Positions 8,926 to 15,618 of a stretch of DNA of 64,000 bases are shown in pieces. How positions within the stretch are numbered: the stretch's first letter is position 1; each line of letters begins with the position of its first letter. A program made the translations under genes and the position numbers. The stretch spans positions 124,001 to 188,000 of the forward strand of contig NZ_WRXO01000002.1 of the NCBI RefSeq assembly GCF_009758125.1. The letters are read 5' to 3'. The notes beneath the pieces were generated by a model, which was given only the letters and a program-made list of their open reading frames with translations, had not been told where the DNA came from and searched no databases. The stretch comes from Chitinophaga oryziterrae. Its GTDB lineage: Bacteria > Bacteroidota > Bacteroidia > Chitinophagales > Chitinophagaceae.

Positions 8926-9483
8926 ATGAAATACCTGATAGTTGGATTAGGTAATATTGGTACTGAATATGAAAATACCCGTCATAATATAGGCTTTGAT
9001 GTTGTAGACGTTTTTGTGAAGAAGCATGGAGGTACTTTTAAAAGTGAAAGGCTGGCAGACGTAGCTGAGTGCAAATGGAAAGGACGTGTATTTGTGGTCA
9101 TCAAACCTACCACCTATATGAACCTCAGCGGTAAAGCCGTGAAGTATTGGATGGACAAAGAAAAAATCCCCCTGGAGAATATATTCGTAATATTAGATGA
9201 CCTGGCCCTTCCGTTGGAAAAGGTACGTATCCGTCCGGGAGGGAGTGATGCCGGCCACAATGGGCTTACCAGTATCCAGGAACTGCTGGGTACCAATCAG
9301 TATCCCCGTTTACGCTTTGGCGTAGGGAATAATTTCCCTAAAGGGAAACAGGTAGAATTTGTACTGGGTAAATGGTCTGGTGAGGAATGGCCTATCGTAT
9401 TGGAAAAGATGAATAAATCTGTAGAGATCATTGAGAGCTTCGGGACCATCGGTATTGAACGTACAATGAATAAATATAACTAA
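8926..9483 (+). CDS. pth: Peptidyl-tRNA hydrolase
   Basis: A 185-residue bacterial Pth, which recycles peptidyl-tRNA dropped from stalled ribosomes. It begins MKYLIVGLGNIGTEYENTRH, and the final residue, His20, is the catalytic base. KPTTYMNLSGKAV supplies the conserved Asn, ILDDLALPLEKVRIRPGGSDAGHNG-like blocks hold the Asp and second Asn, and RLRFGVG lies near residue 130. The FAH-family gene follows after 10 bp and is probably co-transcribed. Confidence 0.96.
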   Translation: MKYLIVGLGNIGTEYENTRHNIGFDVVDVFVKKHGGTFKSERLADVAECKWKGRVFVVIKPTTYMNLSGKAVKYWMDKEKIPLENIFVILDDLALPLEKVRIRPGGSDAGHNGLTSIQELLGTNQYPRLRFGVGNNFPKGKQVEFVLGKWSGEEWPIVLEKMNKSVEIIESFGTIGIERTMNKYN

Positions 9484-9493
9484 CTTAAACGAT

Positions 9494-10105
9494 ATGAAAA
9501 TTATTTGCGTTGGTAGAAATTATGCAGATCATGCAAAGGAGCTGAAAAATGAGGTGCCTGCGGAACCGGTGATTTTTATGAAGCCGAAGAATGCATTGTT
9601 ACAGAATAACCACCCTTTCTATTATCCTGAGTTTACTGATAACCTGCATTATGAATGTGAGCTGGTGCTTCGTATCTGTAAGAATGGCAAGCATATACAG
9701 GAGAAATTTGCGGATAAATATTATGATCAGCTAGGTGTTGGAATTGATTTTACGGCCCGCGATCTGCAGGATAAACAGAAGCAGAAAGGTTTACCCTGGG
9801 AGATAGCCAAGGCGTTTGATAACTCTGCCGTAGTGGGGCAGTTTATTCCTATTACACCGGAGCTTGATAAGAAAGACATTAACTTCTGCCTGTACAAGAA
9901 CAAACAGATAGCACAACAGGGGAATACGAAAGACCTGCTGTTTTCTTTCGATTTCCTGATTGCCTATATCTCCAAATACTTTACGCTGAATATTGGGGAC
10001 CTTGTGTTTACGGGTACTCCTGCCGGAGTAGGGCCTGTAGAGATCGGAGATAAGCTGGAAGCTTTCATTGAGAATGACAGTCTGCTTGAATTCGAAATCA
10101 AATAA
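9494..10105 (+). CDS. Fumarylacetoacetate hydrolase family protein
   Basis: A 203-residue single FAH-domain protein. MKIICVGRNYADHAKEL and PVIFMKPKNALL open the domain. HYECELVLRI carries metal-binding acidic residues, GIDFTARDLQ and KGLPWEIAKAFD follow, and VFTGTPAGVGPVEIGD closes it. Members are metal-dependent hydrolases or decarboxylases of 2-oxo-acids (acylpyruvases, oxaloacetate decarboxylase). The exact substrate is not visible. It is the second gene of the pth unit. Confidence 0.9.
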   Translation: MKIICVGRNYADHAKELKNEVPAEPVIFMKPKNALLQNNHPFYYPEFTDNLHYECELVLRICKNGKHIQEKFADKYYDQLGVGIDFTARDLQDKQKQKGLPWEIAKAFDNSAVVGQFIPITPELDKKDINFCLYKNKQIAQQGNTKDLLFSFDFLIAYISKYFTLNIGDLVFTGTPAGVGPVEIGDKLEAFIENDSLLEFEIK

Positions 10106-10112
10106 GATCCCG

Positions 10113-10140
10113 GGCTGACCGGGAAATTTCCCGGTCGGCC
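10113..10140. terminator. Symmetric hairpin between convergent genes
   Basis: A 14-bp inverted repeat (GGCTGACCGGGAAA / TTTCCCGGTCGGCC) with no loop bases separates two convergent stop codons. It lacks a T-run, so it may act as a bidirectional stop or transcript-stabilising hairpin. Confidence 0.6.
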
Positions 10141-10574
10141 TACGGTATGTTATTATAAATCACATCCAGGATCCTTGTTAACTCCTGATAATCACCTTCA
10201 TTCAGGCCCACCCAGCCTGTTTTACGCATTTCCAGCACTAAGGGCCTCACATCTTTATATTTTTCCGATCCTTTAGGGGTCAGTTGTAAATATACTTTCC
10301 GTCTGTCCAGGGGGGAGCCTTCACGTACCACTAACTCTTTCTTTACCAATAGTTCTATGATACGGGATACGGTCGTAATATCCTTGGAAGTGAGCTTTGC
10401 CAGCTCATTATGGGTGATCTTATTATGCTTGTACAGGTTCTCTATCAGTAACCACTGATCCACTGTAATGTCTTTTTTGTTTGCATCGAAGGTTTTTTGC
10501 CAATAGTTACGGATTCTTTTCAGGGTTGCATCCAACTTATAAAAAGTTGGATTATTTACAAAAGTATCAGGCAT
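10140..10574 (-). CDS. MarR family transcriptional regulator
   Basis: A 144-residue winged-helix regulator with the MarR layout. LTSKDITTVSRIIELLVKK (recognition helix region, about residues 62-80) is followed by the wing VREGSPLDRRKVYLQLTPKG. It probably binds DNA as a dimer and responds to a small ligand. It is divergent from the fused E1 gene across 76 bp that hold an inverted repeat overlapping the E1 promoter, so it probably controls E1 and itself. Its stop abuts a symmetric hairpin. Confidence 0.88.
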   Translation of the reverse strand: MPDTFVNNPTFYKLDATLKRIRNYWQKTFDANKKDITVDQWLLIENLYKHNKITHNELAKLTSKDITTVSRIIELLVKKELVVREGSPLDRRKVYLQLTPKGSEKYKDVRPLVLEMRKTGWVGLNEGDYQELTRILDVIYNNIP

Positions 10575-10595
10575 AATAGTTAATTTGCGATAGCA

Positions 10596-10622
10596 ATAGT
10601 TGTTGTAGCAACTATATATTTG
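10596..10622 (+). promoter_or_regulatory. Inverted-repeat operator overlapping a TATATTTG -7 box
   Basis: ATAGTTG-N6-CAACTAT (10596-10615) is a 20-base inverted repeat of MarR-operator size. It runs into TATATTTG at 10615-10622, an exact TAnnTTTG -7 box 28 bases before the E1 start. A repressor bound here would block the promoter. Assignment to the adjacent MarR is inferred from position. Confidence 0.55.
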
Positions 10623-10650
10623 TTTTTAAGAATCACCAAAACAATCTTAC

Positions 10651-12756
10651 GTGTTTAAAGATAGTATAAGCGCTCCAACTTTTAAAGCCACTATTACCAC
10701 GGACGTAAGCAAACAGGCTATTTTACTAAAGGCTTACCGGCTGATGTGTCAGGCCAGGGACATGGCTGCCATCTACGAGGCGAACCGCCCGGTATGCAAG
10801 TATGTACACTCCACTTCCCGTGGCCATGAAGCGATACAGATCGCGACGGGGCTTCAGTTACACCCCTGGGATTATGCCAGTCCTTATTACCGGGATGACA
10901 GCATGTTATTAGCGATGGGCTTTTCGCCTTATGAGCTGATGCTGCAGTTACTGGCAAAGGGAGATGATCCTTTTTCCGGCGGGCGATCTTATTATTGTCA
11001 TCCGAACAGCGTGGAGGCCAACCGTCCCCACATTCCTCATCAGAGCAGCGCTACAGGTATGCAGGTGATCCCGGCCACAGGGATGGCGCAGGGCATCAGC
11101 TACCTGGAACGTATTGGATTAGCCCCTGAAGGGCAGGCGCCGGTGGTATTATGTTCCCTGGGAGACGGCAGTGTAACGGAAGGAGAGGTGAGTGAGGCGC
11201 TGCAGAGCGCTGTTTTATGGCAATTGCCTGTCATCTACCTCATCCAGGACAATGAATGGGGGATCTCGGCCAGTGCTGCGGAAACCCGGGTAATGGATGC
11301 TTACGAGTATGCTGCCGGGTTTAAAGGACTGGAACGTATGCGGGTGGATGGGAGCAACTTTGAAGAAAGCTACCATGCTATGGGAGCGGCGATCAGTTAT
11401 GTTCGCCAGGAAAGGAAGCCTATTTTGGTGCACGCCTGTGTTCCATTGCTGGGTCATCATACTTCTGGTGTACGGAAAGAATGGTACCGTACGGCGGAAG
11501 ACCTCGCTTTGCATGAAGAAAAAGACCCCATTCCGCAGTTACGGAATATTTTATTAGCGTCCGGATTTCCTGAGGATGATCTCTTAGCCATCGAGGAAGA
11601 TATCTGTGAATATATCAGTATTGAATTTGCCCGGGCTAAAGGAGCAGATGACCCAGATCCTTCCACTGTGCAGGACCATATATTTGCGCCTGCTGCGGTG
11701 ACTGAAGAGCAGGGTGTACGTTCACCTGTTAACGGCAATAAAGTGGTAATGGTGGATGCTGCGTTGCATGCAGTGGAGGAGATTCTTCAGGAGTTCCCTG
11801 AGGCGATCTTCTTTGGCCAGGATGTAGGGCGTCGTCTTGGCGGCGTATTCCGTGAAGCGGCTACGCTGGCTGAGAAGTTCGGTGATCATCGTGTATATAA
11901 TACTGCCATTCAGGAGGCTTATATTGTAGGTGCTACCGCCGGGCTGGCGGCTGTTGGTGTTAAACCCATTGTCGAAATCCAGTTCGCCGATTACATTTAC
12001 CCGGCCCTCAACCAGCTGGTGACGGAGATTTCTAAATCCTGTTATCTGAGTAATGGCAAGTATCCTGTACAAACGCTTATCCGTGTTCCCATCGGGGCAT
12101 ACGGTGGCGGCGGACCGTATCATTCCGGGAGTATAGAATCTACCTTACTGACTATCAAGGGCATCAAAGTCGTGTACCCATCTAATGCCGCAGACATGAA
12201 AGGGCTGATGAAAGCGGCTTTCTTAGATCCCAACCCGGTAGTCATGCTGGAACATAAAGGTTTATACTGGAGTAAGGTTCCTGGCACGCAGGCGGCTATT
12301 ATGGTAGAACCTGATAAAGACTATGTTTTACCATTAGGGAAAGGGCGGGTTGTATTACAATCTCATCCCCGCGATACCAAACGGGGCGAAACCCTTTGCA
12401 TCATCACATACGGTATGGGGGTGTATTGGGCAATGGCAGCCGCAGCATCTTTCCCTGGTCAGGTGGAGATCATTGATTTGCGTACGCTTTTCCCACTGGA
12501 CGAAGAACTCATTTTCAACACAGTTCGTAAACATGGTAAATGTCTGGTGCTTACAGAAGAGCAGTTAAACAATTCTTTTGCAGAAGCCTTATCCGGGCGT
12601 ATACAAAGAGCTTGTTTCAAATCTCTGGATGCACCTGTATTCACCCTTGGAGCAATGGATTTACCCGCTGTTCCAATGAATATATTGCTGGAAAATATGG
12701 CATTACCGAATCCTGAAAAAGTAGCAGCGGCAGTCGAAGAGCTATTATCTTATTAA
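10651..12756 (+). CDS. 2-oxoacid dehydrogenase E1 component, alpha and beta subunits fused
   Basis: A 701-residue fusion of E1-alpha (to about residue 340) and E1-beta (from about 365) of the branched-chain 2-oxoacid dehydrogenase type. It decarboxylates 2-oxoacids with thiamine diphosphate and passes the acyl group to E2. The TPP motif is GDGS at 171-174 with Asn201. GHHTSGVRKEWY lies in the alpha phosphorylation-loop region. The beta half shows FFGQDVGRRLGGVFR, EIQFADYIYPALNQLV and GAYGGGGPYHSGSIES. Start is GTG at 10651; the next Met (residue 33) would cut into the domain. E2 and E3 are not adjacent. The divergent MarR gene suggests regulated expression. Confidence 0.92.
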   Translation: MFKDSISAPTFKATITTDVSKQAILLKAYRLMCQARDMAAIYEANRPVCKYVHSTSRGHEAIQIATGLQLHPWDYASPYYRDDSMLLAMGFSPYELMLQLLAKGDDPFSGGRSYYCHPNSVEANRPHIPHQSSATGMQVIPATGMAQGISYLERIGLAPEGQAPVVLCSLGDGSVTEGEVSEALQSAVLWQLPVIYLIQDNEWGISASAAETRVMDAYEYAAGFKGLERMRVDGSNFEESYHAMGAAISYVRQERKPILVHACVPLLGHHTSGVRKEWYRTAEDLALHEEKDPIPQLRNILLASGFPEDDLLAIEEDICEYISIEFARAKGADDPDPSTVQDHIFAPAAVTEEQGVRSPVNGNKVVMVDAALHAVEEILQEFPEAIFFGQDVGRRLGGVFREAATLAEKFGDHRVYNTAIQEAYIVGATAGLAAVGVKPIVEIQFADYIYPALNQLVTEISKSCYLSNGKYPVQTLIRVPIGAYGGGGPYHSGSIESTLLTIKGIKVVYPSNAADMKGLMKAAFLDPNPVVMLEHKGLYWSKVPGTQAAIMVEPDKDYVLPLGKGRVVLQSHPRDTKRGETLCIITYGMGVYWAMAAAASFPGQVEIIDLRTLFPLDEELIFNTVRKHGKCLVLTEEQLNNSFAEALSGRIQRACFKSLDAPVFTLGAMDLPAVPMNILLENMALPNPEKVAAAVEELLSY

Positions 12757-12782
12757 ATAATAATAACTTTTTGCATTTAACG

Positions 12783-12814
12783 TTTGGCTTTTATCATTTT
12801 CCCCGTTATCTTTG
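12783..12814 (+). promoter_or_regulatory. Bacteroidota promoter of the tRNA gene
   Basis: TTTG at 12783-12786, exactly 20 bases, then TATCTTTG at 12807-12814. This is a full match to TTTG-N20-TAnnTTTG, 30 bases upstream of the tRNA 5' end. Confidence 0.8.
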
Positions 12815-12844
12815 CACTCCGTTTTGAAATAGAAGACGGGAAAT

Positions 12845-12918
12845 GGCGAGGTAGCTCAGGTGGTTAGAGCGCAGGATTCATAACCCTGAGGTCGAGGGTT
12901 CAACTCCCTCTTTCGCTA
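12845..12918 (+). tRNA. tRNA-Met (CAT anticodon)
   Basis: The cloverleaf folds by eye: acceptor GGCGAGG with TTTCGCT (three G-T pairs), a D-arm with AGCTCAGGTGGTTAGAGC, anticodon CAT at 12879-12881 in a 7-base loop, T-arm GAGGG-TTCAACT-CCCTC, discriminator A, and no encoded CCA. The body resembles elongator tRNA-Met of Bacteroidota. A lysidine-modified tRNA-Ile2, also CAT, is the alternative. The gene forms the left border of an accessory region. Confidence 0.9.
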
Positions 12919-12930
12919 CAAGGAAAATTA

Positions 12931-12966
12931 AAAGGCTTTTAAGCATACGCTTGAAAGCCTTTTTTT
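12931..12966 (+). terminator. Rho-independent terminator of the tRNA
   Basis: AAAGGCTTTTAAGC / GCTTGAAAGCCTTT stem followed by a T-run. Related hairpins follow each of the three tRNA-like repeats further right. Confidence 0.8.
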
Positions 12967-13160
12967 GTTTGGTAAGACATAGATTATCTGTTTCTCTATA
13001 CTTTTCTCCCTTCTGAAACTACCTTTTTTCATATCTCCCATCTTCTGATTTCTAGATGAAACCTTTTTAATGCATATTCAAAACCACATTAGGGATATAT
13101 TGTTATAATACTTATACATTTATTAGTATTGGTAACCTAATCAAATAAACCATTGAACTT

Positions 13161-14203
13161 ATGCCTATCCCTAATGTAGCAAACTTGTATCAGATAATTG
13201 GAAAAGGAGCTGAGGCGGTCATGAATTCGTTAGAGTGTTGAATCAACTAATAATAGCTGAAGCTAATGCGCGAGGACTGGAATCAATAATAAGCTCAGAT
13301 GCTTCTGGTGATTATAAAGGAGTCGATAGCATTCTAAAAAAGAGATGGAGAAGAACTAATGATTTTGTATATACAGGTTTTCAATACAAGTTTTACTCTT
13401 CTAACCTTACTACAAACCATAAAGCCGACATTAAGTTATCCCTTGAGCATGCTATTGATAAATTTCTGGAAATGTCATCATGGATATTGGTTACGCCGGA
13501 AGATTTCTAAAAAAACGACATGCAATGGTTTGAACTATTAAAAAAGGAGTATGAACATGAAGAATCAATGATAGAAGCCGTTGAAAAATTCATGAACAAA
13601 GGACAACAGAATTTGCGTAATGGCCTCTCAATTTCGCATTGGGGACATACTGAGCTTATTTCATTAATGTTGAAGCACCCTGAAATAGGGTGGCACTACT
13701 ATCCTAATCAATTCTTCATAAAAGAACAAGGAAATTTATCACTTAGCAAAATTTCTGTCGATACCCAAAATGCAATCTGGTATAGGTCGGAAAATGAGAA
13801 AAATTATTTTATTCAAGAAATAGTACTCGATGAATCATTGAAATCAAGCGAACTAATATTCGATTTTCAGTTTATAAATAATGCAGGTCTTATATACCAT
13901 TTACAACAAATAGACATTATAATAGAAGAAGTTTGGACACAATTAAAAGGGTTTCCTGCTACGGAAGTTCTCCAATCCATTGGAACTATCGAATTCGAAA
14001 TGGACTTTAATAAGCGGGTAAATTCAATTATTCTAGATGATGTAATTGGGGGACCTATTATTTTCGGAGAAGGATCTAAAAGATTTAAACTTCAACTAAA
14101 TAATTTTGCAAGGAAATGCCCTGGAAATATGGCTAAAATTCGCTTCGAATTTATGTTTAACGATGAATTAATAAAGAGTGAAATTATAACTCTTGATTTT
14201 TGA
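13161..14203 (+). pseudogene. Broken PD-(D/E)XK-like nuclease gene (frameshift plus in-frame stop)
   Basis: Three open segments read as one protein. ATG 13161 gives MPIPNVANLYQIIGKGAEA and would stop at 13241. Another frame continues GGHEFVRVLNQLIIAEANAR from about 13214 to a TAA at 13508. The same frame reopens and, after KND, reads MQWFELLKKEYEHEE to 14203 (a possible restart ATG is at 13520). The middle part has GVDSILKKRW, then TGFQYKF: an Asp followed by Gln-x-Lys, as in PD-(D/E)XK endonuclease-like domains. The C-terminal 227 residues are unassigned. One base change at about 13213-13221 and one codon at 13508 would restore a protein of about 345 residues. A + C-rich GC context is absent; the DNA is AT-richer than the housekeeping part. 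Confidence 0.6.
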
Positions 14204-14221
14204 AAAACAGGCATTTTATGT

Positions 14222-14322
14222 TTCAGAAAACAGCAAATCTTGTATCAATTGGTAGACAATTCTCCCGTTCCCGCTATAGGATAGATAAGACTTTCAGGCA
14301 TTTCGTTTGAAAGCCTTATTTA
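14222..14322 (+). repeat. tRNA-3'-end-like repeat R1 with following hairpin
   Basis: The element ends TCTCCCGTTCCCGCTATA, close to the tRNA-Met 3' end (CTCCCTCTTTCGCTACA), and is followed by a hairpin ending GAAAGCCTTATTT, as after the tRNA. It aligns with R2 over about 60 bases, including CAAATCT and AATTGGT further upstream. It is in the same orientation as the tRNA. It looks like an attachment-site scar or tRNA fragment left by an integration. Confidence 0.55.
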
Positions 14323-14503
14323 TCCTATAACTATCCTACAACATTTAAACCCTTGCTCCTTTAAAGGTTGCAAGAAGAAGGCCTTTCATTGCGCAAAGAA
14401 AGTCTATGTATTCAGAGAATTACTTACTTGTACAACTGCTTGCGGCGTTATACTTGTAAGCCATTGGCCACTACTTTATGATTGGGAAATAAAATATACG
14501 GGA

Positions 14504-14764
14504 TTAATAATGTAGCCGTAGGGAGTAAACAGTAATGACGTTATCAACCACGTCATACACAAGGCGGTGTTCTTGGGAAATCCGCCGCGACCATTTGCCG
14601 GACAAGTTATGTTTCAATGGTTCCGGCTTGCCGATGCCGGTAAATGGTTCCTGTTGTATTGCGTCAAGCAATTGTCGGATGCGTTTCAAGACAAGCTGCG
14701 CACCGCTTTTTTTCCAGTGCAGGAGGTCGGCCTTTGCTTCGTCCGTAAGCTGGATAATCAGCAT
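14504..14764 (-). CDS. yoeB: Txe/YoeB family toxin
   Basis: An 86-residue RelE-superfamily mRNA interferase that cuts mRNA in the ribosomal A site when free. It has the Txe/YoeB pattern: AKADLLHWKK near the start, FTGIGKPEPLKHNLSGKWSRRI in the middle, EHRLVYDVVDN, and the C-terminal LRLHY with the catalytic His-Tyr pair at 85-86. The start overlaps the antitoxin stop by 7 bases (ATGCTGA type), a typical translationally coupled toxin-antitoxin arrangement. Length is normal. Confidence 0.93.
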   Translation of the reverse strand: MLIIQLTDEAKADLLHWKKSGAQLVLKRIRQLLDAIQQEPFTGIGKPEPLKHNLSGKWSRRISQEHRLVYDVVDNVITVYSLRLHY

Positions 14765-14973
14765 ATATCGTCCAGGCTGATTCGTGTAACCTGGCCGTTT
14801 TTGCCTTGTTCCATTGATTTATTTAAATGTTCTGCATTGGCAGGGGAAGAAAGCAGGTAATCCGTTTCATCAATGTCGCCCGTCATTTTATACGGCACGT
14901 GCAGCGCGTCCAGAAACAGCATGATGGCCGTTTCCTGATCCGAATTTATCGCTGGGATTGTAATTGTTGTCAT
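14758..14973 (-). CDS. Antitoxin partner of the YoeB-type toxin
   Basis: A 71-residue protein starting MTTITIPAINSDQE. An upstream Met would add 16 residues with poor context. The short beta-start TTITIPAI, a 'DALHVPYKMT' stretch and the acidic ETDYLLSSPANAEHLNKS region resemble Bacteroidota antitoxins found beside YoeB rather than classical YefM. It precedes and overlaps the toxin gene, and presumably binds and inactivates it and represses the operon. Confidence 0.75.
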   Translation of the reverse strand: MTTITIPAINSDQETAIMLFLDALHVPYKMTGDIDETDYLLSSPANAEHLNKSMEQGKNGQVTRISLDDIC

Positions 14974-15049
14974 ATAGCAAATATAACAATTTTTCCACCT
15001 CCCGGCAAGGTTTAGGGTCATAACTCTATCTATTGGGATAGAGAGGCAA

Positions 15050-15190
15050 TCACGGGTCTGATGGTATTGCCATCCAGTACAATTTTTTCCCCCGCCGGAA
15101 ATGCTTGATTTTCGTCAATGCTACTTGGCACCTTGCATGTCACAAATCATAGTTGCGCTGCATGTTCATCCACAGTTCCGGCGTAGCTCC
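15050..15190 (-). pseudogene. HigA-like antitoxin relic
   Basis: Read on the minus strand from 15190 the frame gives GATPELWMNMQRNYDL, the PEFWLNLQ-xYDLW signature at the C-terminal end of HigA/VapI (XRE family) antitoxins. A TGA stands where Trp is expected, then HARCQVALTKIKHF to a stop at 15050. The N-terminal HTH and the HigB toxin are missing. A dead remnant beside the YoeB module. Confidence 0.5.
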
Positions 15191-15618
15191 TATTTATTAT
15201 AAATATTATTTGTGCGTAACTGGTATTTTGCTTGCGCCTTTGATACAATTCAATCATTTGGCTCTGAGATCGCCAAACCATCCTGATCAGTAATAGCTCC
15301 TATCGATGTTTCCCTGTTCGGGGTCTGATAACTTCAGCTTAAATGAATATATATTGTTAAATCTTAAAATGTAGATATTCAAAGGATTAAATACTTTGTT
15401 TTTAAGAACTAAATACTTAACTTGTATTTACAGATTTTAAATCTCTACACTATGATATTCTGTCACTCTGCATAAAGTGATCGGGACAAGTTGTTTAATT
15501 ATTCCCCACTGCTCAATGTGATTGTCTTATCTTAAATAAATAGCCTCAATGATACAGCCTCCCAGTGTATAGCCTCGAGTATAACAAATTTCTTCAAATC
15601 ACCCAAACATGAACACGT
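15191..15618. other. AT-rich non-coding stretch upstream of brxD
   Basis: I see no gene or recognisable RNA here. Presumably it holds the brxD promoter, but no clean TTTG/TAnnTTTG pair stands out. Confidence 0.4.
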
